The notes beneath the pieces were generated by a model, which saw only the letters and a list, made by a program, of their open reading frames with translations, made no database searches and was not told the origin of the DNA. DNA of 64,000 bases, taken from contig OZ025884.1 in the NCBI GenBank assembly GCA_964019415.1, forward strand, positions 5,687,233 through 5,751,232, written 5' to 3'. This stretch comes from Ianthella basta. Lineage: Eukaryota; Porifera; Demospongiae; Verongiida; Ianthellidae. The position numbers and the translations under genes were made by a program. This document shows, piece by piece, positions 12,904-24,522 of the stretch. The number at the start of each line of letters is the position of its first letter. The first letter of the stretch is position 1.

Positions 12904-14469
12904 ATGCTACAAAAACTATTGAGGAATGCTGGAGTATTGTTGGTACTCCTCGTAACCACAGTAGGGAGTGACTGTGAAAGAGGAGGAATTTGTGATGATG
13001 CTGACAGAATACTGAGAGACATAGCTGCTGACCCCAAGAGCTACCAACAGCTGCTGCAAGCCTTCTACCCCATCAACAAGGCACAGCCTGCCTACATGGT
13101 GGTTGCCTACTTTACCAACTTCACTGGCACCTTTCCAGAGGAGTGTGACGGACACACCTATCCATGGACCACATTCCCCAACTTCAACACAACACACATC
13201 CAGTGGTACCTGTGGTCCACTCTACCAGCCAACAATCTGGTCAACATTCAAATCCTGACTGAATTTGGCCTATATGTCCCTGCTCAGAGCTACTATGCCT
13301 TCTTCAAAGCAGCTCCTTGGTGGCTGAAGGTGACCACAACCACTGCCTGTGTTGCACTGCCATACAACGCAAGTGAGTCCAACCTGAATGTGGTCACAGA
13401 AGAGGTGAGAGCCATAACCATTATGATGTATTGACCAACGCTCAGAAATGCATGGTACTCGAGATCGTACGTATATTAATATTCCTCTTCCCCATTGCTC
13501 CCTCTTCCTTCTCAGTTGATGAAAGTAGTAGCTCCAAAGAAGTACCATGAACTGTTCTTTGATGTAGACAATCCAGGCGTGATTGTGGCCTTCTTGGGTT
13601 ATGACTATCAGTGCTACAGTCCTATGGTGGCTAGGAGTGTATATAATCCCATACAAGAAAACATATTCTACTATATGGTTAATACATTGGGGTTCGTGGC
13701 TCCTCCCATTCTCCTCTACATCACATGGAGAAAGCAGCTGACCGTGTTACAGTGGATAAAAGACACCAAAGGTGGACCAGCTGTGATGTGGGCATGCATT
13801 GCCTGGATGCCTCTTGCCAACTTGTACTTAGTCTTGAAACTGCTAGGAACATTTACACAATTAGCTATTACTGAGGAAGTGCAAAAGATTGATGATGCTG
13901 AGTTTGGTACAGGAGTGGCAGGTGTTTCAGTCTATTTTGGCTTAGCAGCAGTAATTCAGAGTGGAAAGGCTCTACCTGGGCTGCCAAATATCACTGTACT
14001 CAAGAGTGCCATTGTAAGGAGAGTGGTGAAATTCCACATATGGTTACATTTTGATTGCTTGGTGGCCATGGTTATGGGGACATCCCCTTTTGTTGCACTG
14101 CTCGTTGGAACAAACCCCTTCCTGTACGGCTCAGCACTGCTGGCCATTGTCCTTGCAGCCTCACTCCTCATCCTCCTCACTGCCACACTGTTCACCATTG
14201 GACAGGTGTTCTTGGAGGATCCAGACTTCAGGCTGACATGGAGAGAGGCAGTGCGGCAGGCAGGTTGGCTACTGCTGGTTGGCACTGGCTGTGTGGGGGT
14301 GGCACTCTTCCTGGGCTGCATCTGCTTCCTGCTCCTCCTCAGCAAGAACGGCAACAAGGTGCAGAGTGTCTCTGGAGTAGCCTCCTTCCTCATGAGACAT
14401 GTGGTCTTCACTGCACTGCCACTGCTAATGAACTCACTCATTAGATTCATCAAGAACATACATATTTAA
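12904..14469 (+). CDS. Putative seven-pass receptor-like membrane protein, copy 5
   Basis: Exons 12904-13404 and 13516-14469 (intron 111 bases) give 484 residues. The signal peptide begins MLQKLLRNAGVLLVLLVT. As in sister copy 3, the late cysteine pair is replaced by NASESNLNVVTEE, and exon 2 opens LMKVVAPKKYHELFFDVDN. The outer loop between spans 2 and 3 reads LLGTFTQLAITEEVQKIDD. The frame is clean throughout and ends in the basic tail RFIKNIHI. Its 3' flank is of the type seen after copies 7 and 11 and is interrupted 105 bases downstream by a transposon. Confidence 0.82.
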
Positions 14470-14576
14470 TTTAGCACAACACACTTTTAGCTCTTTCTCT
14501 AGTTTTCACAAATATAATTCATTGCCTATATCTATAATATATGCATACAATTAACCATGCATTAACACATAAATTG

Positions 14577-15276
14577 TTTTAGCCTCGTTCCAGGCTGTCC
14601 ATGTTAATTAGTGCGGGGGCGGAAAGGACGGCCTGGGAACCACTGTTTGCGCATGCGCAAAGATTTTCCAGCAAATAACTAGCTCGTAAGAGCTTCAGCT
14701 CTAGTTATTTGCCTGCCTTGCCTTAGAGAAGACGTACGGCAAGGCTGTCGCGAAGAGCGCGGCTTCTGGAAGCTTCCTCGCTGTGGATATCCCTTTGCAC
14801 TCGCATACGTAGCAGCTAGCAGAAATGGCTAAGCTTACAATAGCAGAGAAATGCTATTTTGGAACGAGATGGAGAGTCAGACAGGCTCACATGTATGCAA
14901 TGGTCGGCGCACAACCTTACCGCGAGCCGTATTAGATCCAGACGACGTTAGCGAGACAGCTTTGCTCCCGTCAGTCTCGTGCGCAGTGTTTGAAAATCAC
15001 TGTCACCGCATATCGAAGCATCTTGGCAAACTGACTAACGTTGGTAATTTTCTACCCAAACTGGACCGGTTCAGACTGTTCTGAGCGTTTCCCAGCTGTC
15101 CATTTCATGGTTCACCTATACTCTTCTACACGTAGATTACGGAAACATAACGAAGTTTTCCGGCGCCCCCCCCCCCCCCCCCCAGTTTGGGGGGGGGGGG
15201 CGGGAACAGTGGTGCCCAGGCCGTCTTTTCCGCCCCCGCGCTAATTAACTTGGACGGCCTGGGAACGAGGCTAAAA
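14577..15276. mobile_element. 700-base inverted-repeat DNA transposon (non-autonomous)
   Basis: The ends TTTTAGCC...GGCTAAAA belong to imperfect terminal inverted repeats of about 70 bases (14577-14647 and 15205-15276). The sites after copies 7 (~21310) and 11 (~33680) read AAATTGTCTAAAC without interruption, while here TTG appears on both sides (14574-14576, 15277-15279), so TTG is the likely target duplication. The interior is GC- and CpG-rich, unlike its surroundings, with C-runs and G-runs near 15165-15200. A 36-codon frame at 14825 (opening MAKLTIAEKCYF) is too short to call a gene. No transposase is present. The superfamily is unassigned. Confidence 0.8.
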
Positions 15277-15279
15277 TTG

Positions 15280-16184
15280 TCTAAACTAACAGGTGAAGAC
15301 ATTTTATGGGCTGTACATCTCAAGCAGCCTATCACATTACATTGCTTAACAACGACATTAGTCATGTACACATTAAAGTTATGTGTTAGCTATAAGTGTA
15401 CATTTGGGAATGGCCAGGGGAGGGGAGGTGTTGTCATTCGGAATGAGGTGACTGTACACAAGAACTGAAAATGTCAAGTTCAGTATTTTCCATTGCGAAT
15501 GCCATAACTACCATATTGCAAATGGATTGAAATCAACACTTGTAATGAGTACCCGAGTGCATACAAGATAGATGGAGCTAGCTGCCCTGCGCACTGTACC
15601 CATCAGTGTAGCATCACACAGTAGCACTATTCATATATGACACAATTTGTGTAGCATCCTCAAAACCTGCTTTTCTCTGAATGTACAATATTCAGAGAAA
15701 GCAGAGACTCTGAGGCAGAACAGAAGCAAGTCACCCCTTTACATTCAGTGCATGTTTCTACTTCACCTCTGTAAAACATACAAAAAGTCTTTGGCACGCC
15801 GTTTCTGTTATTTCCTGCTTTTCTAGTCATGTGTATGCTTGAGCATGTCAGACTGCAGTCAACATTATCTCATGTGGACGTTCACTCCACACAGTGCTCA
15901 TATTTGCATTATGCATAGTGCCTATCTTGGTTGGCTAAGCCTATAGGCAGTTAAATTGTTGACATTCAAGAAACTGGTCATTATTGCAAAACAATACCAC
16001 CAAGGGGATCTCAACTCATGTAAGGTCACTATACATGCATTGCATGTTTCTATTTCACTTCCGTGAAACAAGGCCTTTGGTACGTCGGCTCTGCTGTTGT
16101 CTGCAATCATAGTCATGTGCATGTTTGAGCATGTCAGACTCCCTTCTGCAGTCAACATTATCTTCCATTGGCTGTGTGGGGGTG
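15280..16184. repeat. Spacer repeats R1 and R2 next to a gene scrap
   Basis: About 15290-15475 is a copy of a dispersed spacer repeat (here R1), recognisable by a stretch ending near GTGACTGTACACAAGAACTG. About 15540-15955 is a copy of a second repeat (R2), recognisable by GAGATAGATGGAGCTAGCTG and GAGCATGTCAGAC. A second, partial R2 (about 16030-16165) stops abruptly where the C-terminal scrap begins. R2 copies elsewhere lie at about 19054-19330, 31190-31690, 35450-35925 and, inverted, 58290-58770 and 62150-62570. Confidence 0.65.
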
Positions 16185-16418
16185 ACATGGAGAGAGGCAG
16201 TGCGGCAGGCAGGTTGGCTACTGCTGGTTGGCACTGGCTGTGTGGGGGTGGCACTCTTCCTGGACTGCATCTGCTTCCTGCTCCTCCTCAGCAAGGGCGG
16301 CAACAAGGTGCAGAGTGTCTCTGGAGTGGCCTCCTTCCTCATGAGACATGTGGTCCTCACTGCTCTACCACTGCTAATGAACACACTTATCAGACTCATC
16401 AGGAACATACATATTTAA
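16185..16418 (+). pseudogene. C-terminal scrap of a receptor-like gene
   Basis: Only the last ~77 codons of exon 2 survive, from TWREAVRQAG to the basic tail RNIHI and stop. Upstream it is joined to a truncated R2 repeat, with a short extra piece matching GCVGV, which also occurs downstream in the same exon; this looks like a microhomology junction. One substitution (LDCICF for LGCICF) is visible. The 3' flank to about 16790 matches that after copy 3, so it probably derives from a copy-3-like gene. Confidence 0.8.
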
Positions 16419-17456
16419 GTGACAATGTGACAATATACCATAGCACATTCAACAGAGTGTACACATTTTATGCTACATACATATCGGCTGGTCATAGTTT
16501 GTATCACAGCATGTAAGAACTAAAACACTTATGATTACTTGCATGTACATGGTAGCCTGCAATTTGCACCATTATGTAAAGCAATTAATGAACTTATGTA
16601 AAGTATGAAATGTCTCACAGCAAAAGACTGCATTGATTGCATGTATATACGTATTTCTTGACTGATTACAACAATAGTTGTAGCTCATACATGCATTATT
16701 CAAAGGTTTATAGCTGGGTGGAGTACAGTTCTAGCAAAATCAGATTCACAAATTTAGCAGCGCACTCACAAACATCAAAGAGGTGTGAAAATAGAGTACT
16801 GCATAGCAAAGAACTGCCAGCAAGCACGCACAGCCCATGAACTGTGACCGACTGGTATATGAAGCCTCTATTTCCTATCCTTTCTCTTAATACAGATGCA
16901 TGAGATAAAACAGAAGCAGTAGTAAATTCTCACTCCTGTATTATACTGAGCCTGCTTCTATTTCAACTTCTGTAAAAAATGTATATTTTAACCTATATAT
17001 ACATGCTATCCCTATTGGCTACCAGAGATTTGCATTGGGCAAGTCTCTGAGACTCATAGCATCAGACAGTTAATCATGCATGATGAGGGACGCTTGCATC
17101 TCGTTGCTGTAATTCAATTGTTCAGATTGACTTGCGCACCAATGGTTTGTCATGCCGTAAAAGTTCCCCCCGCCAGGCCAAAAACGGCAGAAAATGGCTG
17201 CCATAATGGTTCCGCCGTACTCCAGAATCACACTACCTGTACACTGGGCACTGTATAAACACAATGTGAAAATGTTAGCATCTTCAGTGTAGCATGTTAT
17301 CACAGCACAATTAAGACTTATAGTTTGTCAACACATATTATGTAAAAAGATAAAGCATAGCGACCCATATGTGTATATATGCCATTCAACATATAATCTC
17401 ATAGAACCTTTAGTAGATCAAGAGCTAGATTACCAGACTACTCCCTGATTCTGAAG
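16419..17456. other. Spacer before copy 6
   Basis: The left part is a copy-3-type 3' flank. A CpG-bearing patch at about 17110-17230 has no counterpart in the paralogous upstream regions and may be a small insertion. The last ~200 bases are a diverged version of the upstream module used by copies 7 and 11-13. No gene is visible. Confidence 0.45.
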
Positions 17457-19073
17457 ATGATGTACAACATTGAAAGAGTGTGTTCATTCTTACTCCTGAT
17501 CACTTCAGTACAGAGTGACTGTGAGAGAGGAGGGAGCTGTGATGATGCAGACACAATGCTGAGAGACATAGCTGCTGACCCCAAGAGCTACCAGCAGCTG
17601 CTGCAAGCCTTCTACCCCATCAACAAGGCACAGCCTACCTACATGGTGGTTGCCTACTTTATCAACTTCACTGGCACATTTCCAGAGGAGTGTGATGGAC
17701 ACACATACCCATGGACCACATTCCCCAACTTCAACACAACACACATCCACTGGTATCTGTGGTCCACTCTACCAGCCAACAATGTGGTCAGCATTCAAGT
17801 GATGACTGAGTTTGGTCTCTCTGTTCCTGCTCAGAGCTACTATGCACTCTTCAACACTGCTCCTTGGTGGCTGAAGGTGACCACAACCACTGCCTGTGTT
17901 GCACTACCATACAACATAGATGAGCCCGAGTGCAGTGGTAGTAGATGTTTTGGTGCCATAGATAAAGTCACAGCAGAGGTGAGACCAAAGGCATGAGGGC
18001 ACTGGACCCAACAATAACTCTATTATTGCAATCAAATCACATACATACATTGCTGGTATTATTGTTGAATAATTCAGTTGCATTTAATGCTATTCATCCT
18101 CTTCCTCCCCCCACAGCTCATGAGTGTAGTGTCTCTTGAGAGGTACTGGAAGGAGCTCATGGATGTAACCAATCCAGGTGTGCTTGAGGTCTTTTTGGGC
18201 TATGACCAGAAGTGCTACAGTGTTAGGGCTGCTAGAAGTGCAAAAGGAGGAAGACAAGACGTAATGCTCTACTGGACAGTGGCCACGCTGGGCCTGGGGG
18301 CTCCTCCAATTCTCCTCTACATCACATGGAGAAAGCAGCTGTCTGTGTTGCAGCAAGTAAAGGACACCAAAGGTGGACCAGCTATGATGTGGGCATGCAT
18401 TGCCTGGATACCTCTTGCCAACTTGTACATGGCAGTGAAATTCATAATATCAAATTCACATTTTGCAGTTAGTAAGGAGGTGCAAAGTGAGAATGATGTT
18501 TACGCTTGAATGATAGTGCCATATGTCACAATCACATCTCTCATAGCAGCAGTGGTTCAGAGTGGAAAGGCTCTACCTGGGCTGCCAAACACCAGTGTAC
18601 TCAAGAAGGCCATTGTGAGGAGAGTGGTGAAATTCCATATATGGTGCAATTTCAACCTTTTGACAACCTTCATACTAGGAAAGTCCCCATTTGCTGTCCT
18701 CCTTGTGGGAACAAACCCCTTCCTGTATGGCTCAGCACTGCTGGCCATTATCCTTGCAGCCTCCCTCCCCATACTCCTCACTGCCACACTGTTCACCATT
18801 GGACAGGTGTTCTTGGAGGATCCAGACTTCAGACTGACATGGAGAGAGGCAGTGCGGCAGGCAGGTTGGCTACTGCCGGTTGGCACTGGCTGTGTGGGGG
18901 TGGCACTCTTCATGGGCTGCATCTGCTTCCTGCTCCTCCTCAGCAAGAACGGCAACAAGGTGCAGAGTGTCTCTGGAGTGGCCTCTTTCCTCATGAGACA
19001 TGTGGTCCTCCTTTCACTGCCACTGCTAAAGAACACGCTCATCAAATCAAGGCTCAAAGCCTGCTTTCTCTGA
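17457..19073 (+). pseudogene. Receptor-like gene, copy 6, with internal stop and altered end
   Basis: Exon 1 (17457-17978) is intact, with signal peptide MMYNIERVCSFLLLITSVQS and all six cysteines; the intron is 138 bases and exon 2 starts at 18117. In exon 2 a TGA at 18507-18509 replaces the serine codon found in relatives (GCT AGT ATG becomes GCT TGA ATG) just before span 3. The frame stays open after it. The natural C-terminus is missing: after NTLIKS the frame runs into an R2 spacer repeat and ends KACFL. Two independent lesions make a functional full-length product unlikely. A truncated two-span protein could still be made. Confidence 0.8.
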
Positions 19074-19596
19074 ATGAACTGTATAAAGAGAGGCAGAACA
19101 GAAACAAGTCACCCTTACACATGCATTGCATGTTTCTATTTCACTTCTGTGAAACAAGGCCTTTGTACGTCGGCTCTGCTGTTGTCTGCATTTGTAGTCA
19201 TGTGCATGTTTGAGCATGTCAGGCATTCCCTTCTGCAGTCAACATTATCTCATGAGGACGTTCACTCTGCACAGTGCTCACAGTGGCATTACACATAATG
19301 ACTGTCTTGGTTGGATAAGCCCATAGGATGTTTACTTTCAAGAAACTGATCAATATTGCAAAACTATACCACCGAGGGGAATTTAACTCAAGGTCACTCG
19401 TTGAATTTCCCTGTAGCTGGCACGAGCTACACAGTGGGCACTGTGAACAGAAAATGAAAGTGACAGCATTTTCAATGTAGCAAGTTAATAGCACAAGATA
19501 AAGAATAAAAGCTAGCACTCCTCATATCATAAACAATTGTAGTTGTACAGAACCTCTATAGAGAGTTGGTAGTCAGGATTATCCCATGAATTCAAA
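19074..19596. promoter_or_regulatory. R2 repeat and upstream module of copy 7
   Basis: R2 runs to about 19330, then comes the module shared with copies 11, 12, 13, 16 and 17 (GGGCACTGTGAACAG... to ATG). The TATA-like position, which reads TATAAAAG in copy 12, reads GAATAAAAG here, so this promoter may be weaker. No gene is seen in the interval. Confidence 0.5.
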
Positions 19597-21190
19597 ATGC
19601 TGATGTACAACATTGAAAGAGTGTGCCTATTCCTACTGCTGATCAGTTCAGTACAGAGTGACTGTGAGAGAGGAGGGACCTGTGATGATGCAGACAAGAT
19701 ACTGAGAGACATAGCTGCTGACCCCAAGAGCTACCAACAGCTGCTGCAAGCCTTCTACCCCATCAACAAGGCACAGCCTGCCTACATGGTGGTTGCCTAC
19801 TTTCTCAATTTCACTGGCACCTTTCCAGAGGAGTGTGATGGACACACCTACCCATGGACCACATTCCCCAACTTCAACACAACACACATCCAGTGGTTCA
19901 TGTGGTCCACTCTACCAGCCAACAATCTGGTCAACATTCAGCTCATGACTGAGTTTGATCTGTCTGTCCCTGCTCATAGCTACTATGCACTCTTCAACAC
20001 TGCTCCTTGGTGGTTGAATGTGACCACAACCACTGCCTGTGTTGCACTGCCATACAACATAGTTGGTCCAAAATGTAATGGAAGTTTGTGCTTCCCTGCT
20101 ATAAATAGGGTCACAGCAGAGGTGAGACCAAAGCTAGTAGCAACAGTTACTGCAATCAATTCACATGCACCAAAGGTGTTATGATAGATGATTCAAAATT
20201 ATATGCATGTCATACTAGTCTACGTACCTCTTCCTTCCTTAGATCATGAGTGTGGTGTCTCCTGAAAGGTACTGGAAGGAGCTCATGAATGCACACAATC
20301 CAGGTGTGCTGGAGATCTACATAGGCTATGACCAGAAGTGCTACAGCACTAAGATGGCTAGGAGTGTTAGCAGAAATGAAAGAATGTTCTTTGCAATGGT
20401 GTTCACAATGATCTTGCTAGCTCCTCCCATTCTCCTCTACATCACATGGAGGAAACAGCTGTCTGTGTTGCAGCAAGTAAAGGACACCAAAGGTGGACCA
20501 GCTGTGATGTGGGCATGCATTGCCTGGATGCCTCTTGCCAACTTGTACATGGCAGTGAAATGCATAACATCAGCTTCACATTTTTCTTTTACTGAGGATA
20601 TACAAAGGGTGAATGATTCGTACACCAGTATAGTAGTGGCGTACATCATATTCTGTTCAAACATAGCAGCATTGATCCAGAGCGGTATATCCCTACCTGG
20701 ACTGCCAAACACTAGTGTACTCAAGTGGGCCATTGTGAGGAGAGTGGTGAAATTCCACATATGGTGCAATTTTAACCTTTTGACAACCTTCATACTAGGG
20801 AAGTCCCCTTTTGTTGCACTGCTCGTTGGAACAAACCCCTTCCTGTATGGCTCAGCACTGCTGGCCATTGTCCTTGCAGCCTCCCTCCCCATCCTCCTCA
20901 CTGCCACACTGTTCACCATTGGACAGGTGCTCTTGGAGGACCAAGACTTCAGGCTGACATGGAGAGAGGCAGTGCGGCAGGCAGGTTGGCTACTGCTGGT
21001 TGGCACTGGCTGTGTGGGTATGGCACTCTTCCTGGGCTGCATCTGCTTCCTGCTCCTCCTCAGCAAGGACGGCAACAAGGTGCAGAGTGTCTCTGGAGTA
21101 GCCTCCTTCCTCATGAGACATGTGGTCCTCACTTCACTGCCATTGCTTATGAACTCACTCATCAGATTCATCAGGAACATGCGTATTTAA
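19597..21190 (+). CDS. Putative seven-pass receptor-like membrane protein, copy 7
   Basis: Exons 19597-20121 and 20243-21190 (intron 121 bases) give 490 residues. The signal peptide is MLMYNIERVCLFLLLISSVQ plus S. All six exon-1 cysteines are present. An ATC codon follows the acceptor where other copies have a leucine codon, so the junction reads TAE-IMSVV. Local changes include LLEDQDFRL for FLEDPDFRL and GMALFLG for GVALFLG in the otherwise fixed C-terminal half. The outer loop is SASHFSFTEDIQRVNDSYTS. It follows the broken copy 6 with the usual promoter module between them. Confidence 0.82.
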
Positions 21191-22873
21191 TTAAGAACAA
21201 CACACTTGTTACTGCTTTAGCTCTTTCTCTACGTCGCCTGCAATACAATTTATTGCCTGTCTCGCTTTACCTATTATATATGCATACAATTAACCATGCA
21301 TTAACACCTAAATTGTCTAAACTAAGAGTTGAAGACATTTTTATGGGCTGTACACCTCAAGCAGCCTACCACATTACATTGCTTGACAAAGACATCAGGC
21401 ATGTACACATTAAAGGTTATGTGTTAGCTATAAGTGTACATTTGGGAATGGCCACAGGAGGGGAGGTGTTGTCATTCAGAATGTCCTGAGGTGACTGTAC
21501 TCAAGAACTGAAAACATTGCAATCAGTACACTTTCTATGAGAAACATCAGCAGCCATTAGAGATGACCACAACTGTTAATAGCAATGAATTCAACAAAAT
21601 ACTCATGATGGATCACATGGATAGATGCAGCTGTTTATGGCCAATTTACTGTTACAGTAGCAAACCTGTTTTGTCTCTCACAGCACGAGGTGTTCAGCTA
21701 CATGCATATTCAAGATGTTCTAGACATTGCTGGAGCAGCTCAGTAGAAAAGAGCTAGGGATTGTGAGACCAACCACATTAATTCATTTAGCTGTATCTGT
21801 CAACTTATCAAGTAATTTACTACAGTTTTAATGCTTCTCCGGTAAGTGCAGGCAAACCAGGTTAGCCACATGCATGCCATTTTGCAAGCTGGAATACACT
21901 AACACACTTACTCAATGCAAACTTTACTTACATATCTCCCCATAATTCAATTCATCCACTATCCTATATACAGACAAGCGTAGGAAGTATCATACGTACA
22001 TTGTCTGGGGTATGTTGCATGCAGCAAGAATGACTGCTTGCATGTGCACACAGTGAGCAGGCTATTGATAGAGTAGATATACTAGTGAGGATGGCCATGT
22101 AGGAGCATAGCAGTGTGTGTGTACATGTGTTGGCTAGCTGCAAAGGACAGTGCATGGTGTAATGTTCTGCATGCTCTGCTACTTCTTGCAACAGCTGCTC
22201 ACACAACACACTTCATCAGGCAGGTTCAACAACAATCACTGACAAAGGAACAAAGGCAAAATAACAAACATGGTACAATGACATGACTATGCTGATACTA
22301 ATAATAGTACAACATACCCAAGAATGAATAATTCTACTATTGCACATTGAGCACTACAGAAACACAACCATAACAACACCATACTAATAATTATATTAAC
22401 TACTACAGTAACTACTCGGTCAATACAAGTGGGATGTGAAGACATTCAGGAAATTTGTAGTTGGTTCATATTCCGCTTGTGTGCAAAGGACAAGAAGAGA
22501 CCATACACCTAAAATAGCAGGAATGAACCTATTCTTTACTAGCTGGCAATGCGTAATGAAACGACAACAGTGCAAAAAGCTTAACAGCCCAACAATAGCC
22601 AGCATTGATTGAATCCCAAAGGGAATAGAAGTAAATTCCCCGTGGTTACTATTGATCATGACAGAGCAACACATATTTACATTGCACTTTCCCACATAGT
22701 TAATAAATACATTGTCATCAATAGAGTGGAAAGTGGCAATATCTTCATTGTGTAATCACTACAAATGAAATCAGTATATATGTTACCATTGCAGCTAATC
22801 ACATGATAAGCATAATACAGAAGTATATAGCTAAAACTTTTAGAGCAGCCAACACGGAGAAATCTCAATCACA
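21191..22873. other. Spacer between copies 7 and 8
   Basis: The first ~540 bases, including an R1 copy at about 21310-21535, match the flank after copy 11 (33560-34100), and partly that after copy 5. From about 21950 to copy 8 the sequence recurs before copies 9 and 10, marking the start of a triplicated unit. No convincing gene is seen. Confidence 0.55.
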
Positions 22874-24522
22874 ATGCTGATGTACTGTTTTAGAACTCTG
22901 TGTCTATTCCTACTCCTGATCAGTTCAGTACAGAGTGACTGTGAGAGAGGAGGGACTTGTGATGATGCAGACACAATATTGAGAGACATAGCTGCTGACC
23001 CCAAGAGCTACCAGCAGCTGCTGCAAGCCTTCCACCCCATCAACAAAGCACAGCCTGCCTACATGGTGGTTGCCTACTTCACCAACTTCACTGGCACCTT
23101 TCCAGAGGAGTGTGATGGACACACCTACCCATGGACCACATTCCCCAACTTCAACACAACACACATCCAGTGGTTCCTGCGGTCCACTCTACCAGCCAAC
23201 AATGTGGTCAACCTTCAGCTCATGACTGAGTTTGATCTGTCTGTCCCTGCTCATAGCTACTATGCACTCTTCAACACTGCTCCATGGTGGCTGAAGGTGA
23301 CCACAACCACTGCCTGTGTTGCACTGCCATACAGTGTATACAGCATAGACTTGGACACAGTTACAGCAGAGGTGGGATACTTGTTATGTGCTGATTTACA
23401 TAAAATGACAGAACAGGCGTACAAGGCCAAATTAAGGGCTTGCCATAGGCAGGCTTTGCAGCTACTTATTTTATAAAACCCCTGGGACTTTACTCACTTC
23501 TGTACAGTATATGCTGTCACTGCTTGCCTTATCCACTGTCTCTCCCTGCCGCTTCTCTCCAAAATCAGTTGATGAGTGTCGTAGCACCCAACAGGTACCA
23601 TGAACAGCTCATGGATACACACTATCCAGGTGTGATTGAGATTCTTCTGGGTATGGACCAGCAGTGCTACAGTGTTAGGGTGGTTGCTAAGGGTAAATCA
23701 CTGTACACTCTAGACAGAATGTTCTACTTCATGGTGGTCACACTGGGCATAGGTCCTCCCATTGTCCTCTACATCACGTGGAAAAAGCAGCTGTCTGTGT
23801 TGCAGCAAGTAAAGGACACCAAAAGTGGACCAGCTGTGATGTGGGCATGCATTGCCTGGATGCCTCTTGCCAACTTGTACATGGCAGTGAAATTCATAAT
23901 ATCAGCTTCACATTTTGCTGTCAATGAGAAAGTGCAAAGGGAGAGTAACTGTTTCAGCAGCATAATAGTGGCATACATCATACTCTATTCAAGCATAGCA
24001 GCAGTGATTCAGAGTGGAAAGGCTCTACCTGGGCTACCATACACCAGTGTACTCAAGAGTTCCATTGTGAGGAGAGTGGTGAAATGCCATATTTGGTGCA
24101 ATATTAACATATTTGCAGCAATCATACTAGGGAAGACCACATTTGCCGTCATTCTTGTGGGAACAAACCCTTTCCTGTATGGCTCTGCACTGCTGGCCAC
24201 TGTCCTTGCAGCCTTCCTCCCCATCCTCCTCACTGCCACACTGTTCACCATTGGACAGGTGTTCTTGGAGGATCCAGACTTCAGACTGACATGGAGAGAG
24301 GCAGTGCGGCAGGCAGGTTGGCTACTGCTGGTTGCCACTGGCTGTGTGGGGGTGGCACTCTTCCTGGGCTGCATCTGCTTCCTGCTCCTCCTCAGCAAGG
24401 ACGGCAACAAAGTGCAGAGTGTCTCTGGAGTAGCCACAATCCTCATGAGACATGTGGTCCTCACTTCACTGCCACTGCTGATGAACTCACTCATCAGATT
24501 CATCAAGAACATACGAATTTAA
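22874..24522 (+). CDS. Putative seven-pass receptor-like membrane protein, copy 8
   Basis: Exons 22874-23371 and 23569-24522 (intron 197 bases, donor GTGGGA) give 483 residues. The signal peptide begins MLMYCFRTLCLFLLLISS. The late cysteine pair is absent (exon 1 ends DLDTVTAE) and exon 2 opens LMSVVAPNRYHEQLMDTHYP, both as in copy 1. The upstream region instead matches copies 9 and 10, so copy 8 looks mosaic. A substitution, GVATILMRH for GVASFLMRH, touches the last span. Otherwise the frame is clean. Confidence 0.82.

Noticed and set aside
20437-21180. Long minus-strand frame (247 codons) opposite copy 7, and similar antisense frames opposite every copy
   Set aside because: They lie exactly antisense to conserved exon 2 or exon 1, recur in each paralog because the sense strand is conserved, have no start context or splice sites of their own, and contain no recognisable protein.
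20959-21489. Plus-strand frames opening MERGSAAGRLATAGWHWLCG inside exon 2 of most copies
   Set aside because: They are the +1 frame of the conserved C-terminal half; the receptor frame explains the conservation and the signal-like hydrophobicity.
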